NCBI GenBank assembly: GCA_002197995.1
Contig: NGZR01000003.1
Location: 6,014,001-6,078,000, forward strand
DNA length: 64,000 nt
Origin: Gaeumannomyces sp. JS-464
Lineage: Eukaryota; Ascomycota; Sordariomycetes; Magnaporthales; Magnaporthaceae
Direction: 5' to 3'
Shown here: positions 46,781 to 58,355 of the stretch, piece after piece
Numbering within the stretch: position 1 is the stretch's first letter
How the letters are laid out: every line of letters starts with the position of its first letter
The notes under the pieces: generated by a model
The model's input: only the letters and a program-made list of their open reading frames with translations
Databases searched by the model: none
Told to the model about the DNA's origin: nothing
Position numbers and translations under genes: made by a program

Positions 46781-46986
46781 TGTCATAGCCGGCAAAAGGT
46801 GGAAGGGGCCCACTGGCGGGGCAGGGTAACCCCCACCCTTATCGGCACGATAAGGAAAGTGGGGCTCTTGCAAAGCTTTCCTTGCAGGCCTGCCCGCCCG
46901 GCCTCCGGCTTTCAACTCTCTCTTGTACAACAATCCAACCTTACCATATATCGCAATCCAACCAGTCCCCACTACTGTTCGCGATA
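46781..46986. mobile_element. Solo LTR (206 bp) inside the Copia 2 LTR, ACGGT duplication
   Basis: The second Copia LTR (54210-54225) shows the uninterrupted site. Here ACGGT is duplicated at 46776-46780 and 46987-46991 around a 206-bp GC-rich insert, which starts TGTCATAG and ends GCGATA. TGTC/GACA ends fit an LTR if the last CpA became TpA. No internal region is present and no other copy lies in the window. Confidence 0.75.
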
Positions 46987-47383
46987 ACGGTGCCCCGAAT
47001 CGTGGATCCACCGCATTCGTTAGTAGTTTTGTGCAACCTTTGCTTACCTTTTTAACACTGGCAATTTTTCTTTTCAGGTCGCATTTCCCTTTTCCTAAGT
47101 ATTAGTTAAAATAAGTTAGGTTATTTCCTAATAAGGTAACCTAAAATGGTTATGCGAAATGGGTAAAATAACGGGGATATATGCTAAAAGGTATGTTATG
47201 CAAAGCAAACCAACTTCGGGCTTCGTTATAAACGCTAAAGGAATATTTTTTTAGGTAATTCGGCGTATATATGTATATATATCGCATAAAAGCGGCGTAA
47301 GGGTGTTAGGATAAAAAAGGTTGCTCGTTTAGCGGTAGCGGTTGGTTTATATGGAAAAGATAAAGTTATTAAGTTGTAAATAG

Positions 47384-50300
47384 CTTCGTGCGAAAGTGGT
47401 TGCGCAAAATGGTTTTTTTTTCCTTTTTTTGCAAAGCCGTACGGAAAAACCCACTTTTACAGGCATTAAAACGCCTTTCCCTTCCCTTTGCTTTTTTCTT
47501 TTTTGCATAATAACAACGCACCTTCCATTACGATTTTAACCTCGCTTATTTTTTTTAATTGTGCGACTTTTAGCCTTTCCCTTTTTTTCCAGCGTTTAGT
47601 TATAATCGGTTATCGCGTTTCGCACGTTAACGTCCCGCGCGCGCGCCCGCTTTTTTTCTTTCTTTTTCCACGCCTTCGATCGCCTTTCCAAATCGCACGA
47701 TGTTTTTTATGCCCGCTATTTAGCTTAGCGCTTCGGCGCCCGCCGTTTACACTTTTTTTAAGTGCAATTAGCATTTGTATTAATAGTAAAGGTGCGGTTT
47801 AATTGCGTTTTCCCACCGGCTCGCTTAGCAATCGTTAATTTATAACAGCTTTCGCTATTAACGTACGTATTACCTTTCTTAGCTTTTTTCTTTTTCGTAC
47901 GAAATTAACTTTTTTTTTTTTTATTTAGCTCGAAAAACGCCAGTTCGCCGCTTTGCCGTTACACGATATTAAAGTCCGGATAAACGTTGCCAACCCGAAT
48001 ATAACGCTTAACGAGCGTGTTACACTTTTAATAGCCAAAATCGTACGGCGCGAATTGTATTTCCGCGCGGTTTTAATTTATTCGCGCGGAATTTTAATTC
48101 GCTGTTATCCTTAAAAATGCGGTAATTTTAACGCCATTTCGCGCTTTTTTCGTTGCGTGCGAATTTGTAGCTTTTAAAACGGAGCTTACTTAAGCTATGT
48201 TTAGTAATCGCACGGTCGGAATTGCGAATATGCTTATGCTAAATTAGCGTCCTTAAGTTTATCCGTTAAAGGTTTAAACCGGGGTAATAAATTTAATAAT
48301 AGTAATAGCGGTGGTAATGCGGTTAATTTTAAAAGTCGTATAATGCCGTTATTAAAGCAATTGCCTCGTTTTAGCTCGGCTAACTTTGGTTTAAGTTATA
48401 AAGTTATCCTAGTTAAGGATTAATTGTATAAAGTGGCTTTTATTTTTTGTTTAAAAAAAGGGGTATATTATTTCGTACGGTGCTTTGCTAAATCTTTTTC
48501 TTTTTTTTTTTAAAAACGGGGGTTAGTAATAACTAGGGTTTCGTACGAAGCTAAATAACAAAAAAAAACTTTTTTTTTCCAACTTTACTTTTCTTTTTCT
48601 TTATTTCGTTCGATATATGCTTTAACCTTAATAGTTATACGATTTACCGAAATTAAGGTTAATAAAGCGTCGTTCGGGTTTTTTTTCGTTAAAGCGTTAA
48701 TTGGGTTATTTCGTTCGTTAATTTAACGGATTTCGGAAATTTCCCGTTTTTCGTACGATTCCTGGAATAACATAATGTTAATTATTAGTTTTTTTTTCCG
48801 TCGTACTTTTTAGTTTAACTAAGTATTCGTATAATAATTTTAAATTTATGCAAATAATAATTGGGATTTGTACGGCGCTTAAAACGAATATAATTTATTT
48901 TAACGTTATGCTTAGTGCGAACCTATTATCGAAGTTAATTGTTATCCCGTATAATTCGTTAATTAAAACGCTTCGTATAACTTATTTGCATTTGGTTAAA
49001 AACCAATACAAAATGTTTCCTTATAAAAAGAAAGTTATTTCCGTACGATTTGTTTTTTTTACTAAAACGATTAAAAACCCAAATTATAATGTTAGGTTTT
49101 TGTTATTAGTAAATAATTCGTCCGTAAAAATAAATAGCTTTATATAATTAAGGTTTAGGGGTAAATAGGTAAATCCACGGTATGCGTTATCCATTTGCCA
49201 TTAAAATCGTTTATTTAAATTGGCGATATCGTTTTTGCTTAAAGTGCTTATTTGGGTAGCAATTAAAAGGTCGTACGCTGCCTTTGGTTAGTAAATGGTT
49301 GCTATATATGCGCTTTATGCGCGTTAAATAACGTATTGTTATATTGCGTTTAAAACGTTTAAGTTAACCAATTAAAGTTATACGAATTATCCTTTTTGCT
49401 TAATGGTAATATTTTCTCTTTAAAGTTAGATTTTGCATTCGTTAAACTTTAGGGGGTTATCGTACAAAAGGAAGGATTTTAGCTTTGTTTAAAGTTTAAT
49501 TTCGTGCAACTTTTTTTCCTCCAATTGTAAAAAAGCCGATATTGCAAAGCTAAGCGTATTATTTGTTTATATGCTTATAATCCCGAACTTATGCGGTTTT
49601 ATCGTTGTAAAAAAAAATAAAAGTTATACGATAATATTATTATTTTTAAGGTTTTACGATAGTGCGTATAGTATATTTTCCATTAATAGGTTCCAAATTT
49701 TACCATTCCGTATAATGGTTTTCGAATTTATAAAAAAAAGTTTTCGAGGTACTTTCCGCGGATTTCCTTAAGTAATCGTGCGATAATTATCCGGGCTAAT
49801 TTGTTTTTAAATTAAATATAAATTTGTGTAATATTTTTAGCTTCGCCCGATATTTCGTACGCTAAAATTAAAGTTAATCCTAATGCGAGGATAAGGCGTT
49901 AATTTATTTTTTGGATTATTAGGGCTTAAATAAACAGCTTTTTTTTCGCGATCGTTATAGCTTTGTACGATTATTTTTAACTTTTCGTATAGGTAATTTA
50001 TTATTTTGCTTTTTACCTTTCGTATAAACTTTATATCCCAAATTTTAATAAGTTGGTATAAAGCCGGGTTATATTGGATAATGCAAACTGTGCTTCGTGC
50101 GATTAAGCCGTCGATTTCCGTAACGTTTACTTTTTTAAAAGGCTTTTTTACTATGGTAATTTTACCATTCGTATAAAGCAATAAGGCTAGCTTTTAATCG
50201 CTTTTCTTTTTAACTGTTAGGAATACCTTTAGTTGGGTGTTTTTACGTAAACGTTTTTTGCCTTTTTTTAACGAAGTGGTTAGGATTGGGATAACGATGG

Positions 50301-53300
50301 TTTTTTATTGTTTTTTAGGTTCGTGCGATAAGGGTTGCTGGTTTTTTTGCTTTTTTTTTTCGTTAAATCGCGGTTATACGGTTTAGCTTAGGTTAATCGA
50401 AAGGTTTTAAGTTCGCTTTTTTATCGTAACGGTAATGTTAGCGTAATTCGTTGCTTAAAATGCGTACGATTTTATCCATCCCTTTTTTTCCCTCCATATT
50501 AAAACCTCGCTTTTAAACGGCAGTTTTAACAGTTTTTTCGTACAAAGCCCGTTGCGTATATTAAATGCTTTATTTACGTTAACCTTCGCACGAATGCTTC
50601 GAAGCATTTTTATTGCTTTTTAAACTACCTTTGCCCGTTGTGCGATATTCGGCGATGGTAAGGAATTTTAGTTAATGCGTAAATACGTATTAAAAACCAA
50701 AAGGGTTAAAACAAATCCGTTAAGTTCGGCTATATCATTTAACGCTTTTATTACTATTTAAAACAATGTTTCGTCGTTCGTATAATGCCTAAATTCGTTT
50801 TTAAAAATGTCGTACGCTCGTTTAAATAGTGCATAAGCTCGTTTAACTCCACTTAATGCCTAATATGCTTTTATTAGCATTTTTTTGCATAATATTCCTA
50901 TAACTTTAATTTAATTACGAAATTCCTCGAAAAAGCGGTTAGTACCGGGTTATGCGAAATATAATTCGGTGGTTTTTAATACATATGTATTTAGCATTAA
51001 TAAAATGCGTTTTATATTTCCTTAGCCGATATATGTCGTACGAAAGTGGCAATTTAAAAGGAAATTGCTATATCGATAACGTATAATGCGGTCCTTCCTT
51101 TTAAATGTACGATATCCACTATTACTTCGTAATTAAACTCGTAGTTGTTTTTAATACTAAACTTAAATCGTTAAAAGGTAAAGTTATGCGTTTAACAATA
51201 ATAACACATTTTGCTAATTTTTTCCAAAATTTCTTTTCGTACGTTTTCGTAACCGGTTTTTTTTAATAAGCGATGGAAGCGTTTCGTATAAAAGTGTCCG
51301 AATTTCCAATGTAGTTTTTTTAACTTTGGTTTTGTAAAAAACGCGGCTAATTTCGTATAACTAATATTAAAAAATAAATGTCCCTATTTCCGTATAACGG
51401 AAATGGTTATTTTATTTAGTTGTACGATGGTATTTTTTACGTTGTTAAAATAGCATTTTAACTTATCGGCGTCGTATAAATAAAAAAGGAACGGCGTTTA
51501 AAAGTTTAAAATATGGTACGTAACCGTTTTTAGCTGGTTTTTTATCTATATCGTACTGATCGATATTTCGATTTAGTTGCTTCCGAAACGAACTTCGGTT
51601 AAACTTGGTATTTAATCGATTTTCGTACGAAAGTTCTCTTTTAAATACGCTTTTATTTGGCATTTTCCGATTATAAAAACGCGTACGGCGCTTATATCCC
51701 AAAGTTTTCCTTAATACGTTATGTTATATTAGTTATATAGCACGAATTGGTCGGATGGTTTGCACGCGTTAACTTAATAAATATTTTCGCCAATTATGCG
51801 ATAAAGGTACGTATAGTTTTATAAATATTACATTAAAAGACCTTTGGTATCGGCGTTATTTCCTTTTAGGTCGTTATCGTCGTACGCTGGTTAAGGCTTT
51901 TTATAATCCTAAAAAAATGCGTTAAAATTTATATCCTTCGTATTTAGGTTTTCGCACGTTTAGAAAAATTTTTGCTTCGCACCATTTCGTTTTTTTTACG
52001 GGTAGTTAATTAACTAATAGCCTTTTTTTTGCATACGTAGTATCGCTTAATCGTGCGAAGCTAAAAGTTGGTTATGCGAAGTTAAAAGTTAGCTTTAAGC
52101 CTAAAACCGCTTTAGCCCGTACTTCGAAACGGAAAATTATTCGTGCGAAGCTTTTGGTTGTTATAATAGCGTTTATCCGTATAATTAGCGTCGTGCGGAA
52201 CGTTTTCCAATAGGTATTAGTCCTTACTCGTGCGATTTATAGCCATTTGAAAAGATACTTGTAAATTAGCGAATAAAGCTTCGCACGTTTTCTTTTAGGT
52301 AAAAAAGGCGCTTTCCAATTTTAAAACGCTACGGCAAACTTATGCAACCGTTGTATGCAAAGCAATCTCGCTTTAAAAGCTTTCGCTTAATGCCTTTTAT
52401 ATAAGCTAAAACTTATTAAACATAGTTTTTAGCACTTCGAGCAATAACTTGTTTAAATAGCTTTGTTTTATTCGTACGAAGGTAATTATTATCCAATTCG
52501 TTTAATATTGCGTATAGTTTAACTTCGAATTAAAATATGTGTTTAAAAGGTTATACATTTTATCCCACCGTTTATTCGGTCCGATATGGTTAATGTAAAA
52601 ATCCTTCGCACGATTTTAATAGGATATCGGGAAAAACAACGTAATACTAGTTTTCCTCGATTTAAAATCTTTGGTAAAACCTAATAAAGATTTTTGCTTT
52701 ATCGAACAAAATATTATACGATTTACCCGTATAATTCCGTGCGAATTTCCATCCTTTTTAAAAAGCTAAGATTTTAATTAGTTTTAATAAATAATTATGC
52801 ATTTATCGGGTTAATAGCAGGTTATACTTTTTTAGCGGTTAATATATACGTGCTCCCGTTTCCTTTTAAAGGCGTAGGAACGTCCAAATCTCCTATATCG
52901 TACGAGCTTTAAAAAAAACGATTTTAAATATTTGTGTTACCTTTTATGCGAATTTTATTTCGGCTTTAGGGTAATCCGTTTTAACCGTTAAAACGATCGT
53001 GCGAACTGTTTTTTCCCGGGCGATTTGTGGTTCCATTAGGGGCAAAGGTTATCCCGTTAGTTATAAAGGTTATATAAGCTGGGGTTAAGGTGTTTAAAAT
53101 AGTGTGTTTGGAAAAGTAAAGTTTAAAATTCGTACGAGCTATTCTGTAATCATATTTTTTAAAATGTTAATTTCGTCGTCGTGCAATAGTTCGAGCATCC
53201 TTTTCCGGAACGTGCGGTCGATTAATTTAAACTAAAGTGCTTTTTATTTTGCGAACTTTTAGCGGAACGTATCGCGCAATTATTTCCTTTAAAGGGATAG

Positions 53301-53665
53301 CCAAATAGCTTTTACCATACCTCGTGCGAAATATGTAATAAAGTGCCGCTTATTTATAATTTGGCAAACGTTATACGGTTCGTCCCAATACCTAAAATTT
53401 GTGCTTTTTTTATATAATGCAATCGGGATGCCGCTATTTTCGGCCATTTCGTTATACGTAATAGGGGTAGGATTATTCTTGTTTTAAAGGAAATGTTATC
53501 CTTATAGCTTCGTCGTTCCGTCGGTAAAGCTTGCTTCCGGTATTTCGGCCTCGTTAAATATGGTAATCGTGCGAGGTTAAAAGCTGGGGTTATTTGGTTA
53601 AAAAAGGAAAAGGGAATAAGGGAAAAACTAACAAAAATGCGTAATAGCGCGCGATTTCCTCTTTA
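47384..53665. repeat. Dispersed TCGTRCGA motif through the Copia 2 interior
   Basis: I count roughly 35 close matches to TCGTGCGA/TCGTACGA/TCGCACGA, often as TTCGTRCGAA (for example near 47385, 47896, 48540, 49778, 50092, 51036, 51626, 52064, 52475, 53325, 53660). There are many more one-change variants such as TCGTATAA. They occur in different codon phases of the recognisable ORFs, so they are not a peptide repeat. Other elements in the window contain only scattered copies. Confidence 0.6.
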
Positions 53666-54324
53666 TTCGTGCGATACCTATCGGTTAGCCGAGCTGGGCC
53701 CGGTGGTTTTAGCAAATCGCATTTGCAATTTGGAAATCCGTCCAAATGTTCCTTTTTTTAGCAAAAAAGTCGTTTGGGATTAAGCGCGATCACTTATCGA
53801 ACGGGGCTATAACTGGATCGTTAAAAAAACGTTGTACGTTATAGCAGCCTCGCGTTTAATTAATGCAAATCGCCTTTTTACGTTGCCAATTTGTGGGTTA
53901 AGCTACCCAATAGGTTAAACTTGCCTATTAATTAATGTTCGTAGCAACTATACCGGTATAAATCCTTAGGGTAAAAAAGCTTCCTGGTTTATATATCTTA
54001 AAAAGCTGTTTATTTTTTAAGTACAAAGAAAAGGCTCGTTATGCAAACCTCGTCGGATATATGTATCCCGTGCCGGAAGCCGCGGCGTGCGGTCGTACGA
54101 GGCAACTCCCGGTATCGGGTTTTAACTTGCGACTCGCACAGCTTCCGTGCATAACGGCATGGCCGGTGATTTCCGCGTTGGAGCCTCCGTGCCGGGGAAA
54201 CGTTGTTTCCCGCTACGGTGCCCCGAATCGTAAATCCACCGCATCCGTTGGTAGCTTTGTGCGACTTTTGCCTGCTTTTTTAACATATTAGTTTGGTTAT
54301 TTTAATCGCTTTCCATTTTAAATA

Positions 54325-56184
54325 ACGTGGTTTATTAATAAGTGGGCCATATTAGCGAGTGGGCCACGATATGCGATTACGCGATACTTTTTTTTTCGCA
54401 ATTAATTTTTTTACTTATAATAATATTAATAGGAAACGACGAAAGCCAAATAATGCTTACCTTTTAAGCTTTACAATCCAATTTAAAACTAAACGTGCAG
54501 GAAGCTGCAAAAATTTATTCGATCGCGAAAATAACTTTAACGCGTCGAAAGCGCGGCTAACTTGCTCGACGCGATAACATGCCGGAATTACGGAAATTAA
54601 CGGAATCCAAAAAGGAAACGCTTATTAAATACATATTTAAGCTAAATTCGCGAGCATTTCTTCCCTGGCTTTTTGGTGTTAAATATATAACTAACCGATT
54701 GCTCGCCGAACGCGACGCGGGCGTTATCGGCAAGTGCTAAATCGAAAAGTTCGTTAAACGCCGCTTAAAGCTCGGCACGCGCTAAATTTGAAAGTACAAC
54801 TATTAAAAAGCTAAATGCGAAAATCCTAAGCTCGTTTTTGCGTAATTCGACCTTATGCGAAACACCGTAGCCAAATATAGCATTTTAAATAACGATATTT
54901 ATAACTTTAACGAAACCGGCTTTTTTATAAGCATAATCGCCGCCGTTATAGTTATTATAACATTAAAAGGCCGTAATAAAACAAAACTAGTTTAGCTTAG
55001 TAATCGGGAATAGGTTATAATTATTTAAAAGGTTAATTGTTACGGTTAAGCGATTTTTCCTTTTATTATTGTTAAAAAGCAGTACTATTTAGCTAATTGG
55101 TATTTTAAAACCGACCTTTTACGCAATTAAATTATCGTAATAAGTTTTAACGGGTAAATTACAAACAAGCTCGGTTTAAAATAGATTTAGCATTTTGGTA
55201 AACATATTACAGCTCGTATAAAAAGGTCCTATCGTTTATTAGTGTTAAACGGTTACGAAAGCTACTATTTAACGGATTTCGAGCTTTATTGCTAAAAATA
55301 TAACATTATTACGCTTTGCATACCTTCGCATTCGTTTTACTTTTTTTAACCATTTAACGTTAAATGTTTTAGCTTAATAAAAAAGGCGTACGGTTAATAA
55401 ATTGAAAACTTAATAAAGTCGCACGTTAACCACGTAATTAAAGTCGAGTTTTTTTCGGCGTTTAAAACGGCATTTTTTAATTTTATAATTAAAAAAAACA
55501 TTTAAAAAGGTTTCCGGAAAGCTAACTTTGCTCTTTTTAATCCGGGTTCGGTTTTGGAAAAGCTGGATGTAAAGCTACGGATTTTAACTCCCCCGAAAAA
55601 GCTTTTAAACAACGCTAAACTTTAAACTTTAAAACGCTTTAAATAGCTAGGAATGCAACTTTGTAATCCGAACATATTAAAACTCGAATTATTAATTACT
55701 AAAACAGCTTTCCGACATTTATATTAGCGGTTGTAAACCAATTTGCGAAAAAGGTTAAAACAATTATACATCGAATCGCTTTTTTAAAAAAAAAGAATTT
55801 TAAATTACAAAAAGCGAACGAGGTATTAAACAAACGCTGGAAGGCTAAAAAAACACGTGTTTAATTCGAAAATTTATTTATTATAAACGAAGTACGAAAT
55901 GTTTTAAACCAAAAAAAGCTGGATAAATAGTTATAGTAAAAAATGCGCAATTATAAAGGTTAAAAAAAAAGGGCGACGACGACTCGTCGGCGATATAGCA
56001 TTTGCGGCAAAACCGGACACAATACGCGCATTTGTTAAAAAAAGGTAAAAATGTCTAATATATACAATTCCGAATAGTTTAAATGGATTTTTAGCATTAT
56101 TAGGTTAACATGCGCGTTAATTAATTAAAAGTCGAAGTGTTATAGCTTACTCGTTAATATAGCCCATTTACTAATAAACCACGT
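54325..56184 (+). mobile_element. Fot1/Pogo-type DNA transposon, copy 1 (1860 bp)
   Basis: Inverted ends begin ACGTGGTTTATTA and match for about 36 bp. TA is duplicated outside (54323-54324, 56185-56186). The decayed transposase reads LLAERDAGVIGKCW, IYNFNETGFF (DETGF with Asp as Asn, about 54900), NKLGLKWI, LLVLNGYESYY (second catalytic Asp as Asn, about 55240) and CIPSHSFYFF. These identify a DDE/DDD transposase with the usual fungal Fot order. A Cys-rich knuckle near 55996-56034 (RRYSICGKTGHNTRIC-like) ends it. Confidence 0.82.
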
Positions 56185-56489
56185 TAGTTATATATTTGTT
56201 AATGCTAAATGCAAAAGTGGATTATTAAATCCTATTACCGTTATAACCTTTTTTCGTTCCTTTTTATGCTTACGGTTTAAAATTCGTAATTAGTAAACCA
56301 TTTTAATTATTTATAGCTTTTCCTATTAAACTTAGCCGGTGGTTTAATTTATCCGTAAGTTATTTTTTTTAAACTAAAAAATTTTAAAATTACATTTCCT
56401 TTTTTTATATTTAGTTTATTTAATATAATAGTAACGTTTTTCCCACTTCGGGTGCGTAATGTTATTAATTGCGTTTTTCGGTCGATTTA

Positions 56490-58355
56490 ACGTAATTTAC
56501 CAGTATGTGCTACGTATTAATATATGCTACAATTAACGCGTTTACGCGTTAATTTAATTTTATTTACAAATAGCACTATAACAAACAATAGTAAATAAAA
56601 ACAACGAACGCAAAATTGTTTTAACTTTTTAAGCGATCGTATTAAATCCACAGTTAAATATTTAAAGCGCGGCTAAAATTTACGAAGTAAACTTTTCCAC
56701 TTTCGCCCGGCGGAAGCGCGGCTAAACTGCTTAACGCGATTATATGCTTAAAACACGGAAATTAACAAAATCCGAAAAGGAAACGCTTATTAAATATATA
56801 TTCGAGCTGGATTTTCACGCATTTCCTCCCCGGTATTTTAGTGTTAAAAATATAGCTAACCGATTGCTCGCTAAACGCGACGCGAGCACCGTCGGGACCA
56901 ATTAAGTCGCGAGGTTCGTTAAGCGCCGCGCAAAGCTCGGTACGCGTTAAATTCGAAAGTACGATTACCAAAAGGCTAAATGCGAAAATCCTAAACTCGT
57001 TTTTACTTAATTCGACTTTATACGAAATATTATAGCTAAATATAGCATTTTAAATAACGATATTTATAATTTTAACGAAACCGGCTTCCTTATAGGTATA
57101 ATCGCCGCTGTTATAATTATTTATAACATTAAAAAGCCGTAGTAAAGCAAAGCTAGTCCAGCTTAGCAACCGGAAATGGGTTATAATTATTTAAAAAGTT
57201 AATTATTGCGGTTAAACGATTCTTTTTTTTTATTATCGTTAAAAAGTAATACCATTTGGCCAATTAGTATTTAAAAACCGGCTTTTTACGCGATTAGGTT
57301 ATTTTAACGAATGCTAACGGGTGAATTACGAACGAGCTCGGTTTAAAATGGATTTAGCATTTCGATAAGCATATTACGTCGCGTATAAAAAGCAGCCATT
57401 ATTTGTTAATATTAAACGGATACGAAAATTACTATTCGACGGATTTCGAACTTTACTATTAAAAATATAACATTATTACGCTTTGCATGCTTTCGCATTC
57501 GTTTTACTTTTTTTTAACCGTTTAACGTTAAATGTTTCGGCTCGTTAAAAAAAGCGTACGGTTAATAAATCGAAGGTTTAATAAAATTACACGTTAATTA
57601 CGTAATTAAAGTTAAGTTTTTTTCGGCGTTTAAAGCGGCATTTTTTAACTTTATAATTGAAAAAAATATTTAAAAAGGTTTTTAAAAAACTGGTTTTACT
57701 TTTTTTAATCGGGATTTGGTTTTAAAAAAGCTAAATGTAAAGTTACGAATTTTAACTCCCTAAAAAAAGCCTTTAAGCGACGCCGAACTTTGGACTTCCA
57801 AAACGCCCTAAACAGTTAAAAACGTAACTTCGCAATTCGAATATATTAAAATTCGGATTTCCAATTACTAAAATAGCTTTTCGTTACTTATGCTAACGGT
57901 TATAAACCAATTTACGAAAAGGACGAGTTCGATAATGTATTAAATGGCTTTTTTTAAAGCCGAAATTGCTTCGTTACGTAAAGCGAACGAAGCATTAAGC
58001 AAACGCTGAAAGGCTAAAAAAACACATGTTCGAAAAAAAGTTACATATTGTTAAAAAAATACGAAATGTTTTAAACTAGCAGGATTTAAATAGGCAGTTA
58101 TAATAAAAAATGCGCGATTATAAAGGTTAAAAAAAAGGGTGATAACAATTCGTCGGCGATATAACACGTGTGGTAAAACTGGATATAATGCGCGCATTTG
58201 TTAAAAGGAAATAAAAACGTTAATATATATAATTCCGAATAGTTTAAATGGATTTTTAGCGTTATTAGGTTAGTATACGCGTCGATAAATTGGAGGTTAA
58301 ATGTGGGTGTGGCATATATTAATGTGTGGCATACACTAATAATAATAAATTACGT
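56490..58355 (+). mobile_element. Fot1/Pogo-type DNA transposon, copy 2 (1866 bp)
   Basis: Its ends start ACGTAATTTA, a RIP variant of the copy 1 end, with TA duplications at 56488-56489 and 58356-58357. The target is the Gypsy A copy 3 sequence, where CGGTCGATT resumes as TTTTTATTGTAAGCG. Transposase blocks match copy 1 (NRLLAKRDA, IYNFNETGFL, LILNGYENYY, TDFELYY). A short ORF on the minus strand at 56762-56971 is a shadow of this region. Internal terminal sequences differ from copy 1 (two GTGTGGCATA-like boxes at 58309-58333), so the two are related subfamilies. Confidence 0.8.

Larger units (their letters stand above)
46497..54285 (-). mobile_element. Copia retrotransposon (family 2), minus strand, at the junction of two Gypsy A copies
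   Basis: Direct LTRs lie at 46497-47057 (350 bp after removing a 211-bp insertion with its duplication) and 53936-54285, with ends TGTTCGT...TTTTTAACA. On the minus strand an ORF at 50181-49837 matches Copia RT (IWDIKFIRKVKSK, YEKLKIIVQSYNDREKK). Another at 51702-51463 is probably linker or integrase tail. The interior is heavily RIP-mutated, while the LTR centres stay GC-rich. The 5-bp flanks differ (TTTAC and TATTA) and lie in oppositely oriented Gypsy A copies, so the two ends come from different insertions. Confidence 0.75.

Noticed and set aside
46502..47011. ORFs of 161 (+) and 150 (-) codons
   Set aside because: They lie across the Copia 2 LTR and the inserted solo LTR, non-coding by position.
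47384..53665. TCGTRCGA repeats as a CRISPR-like array
   Set aside because: The motif is 8 bp, irregularly spaced, palindromic in one form, and in a eukaryotic retroelement.
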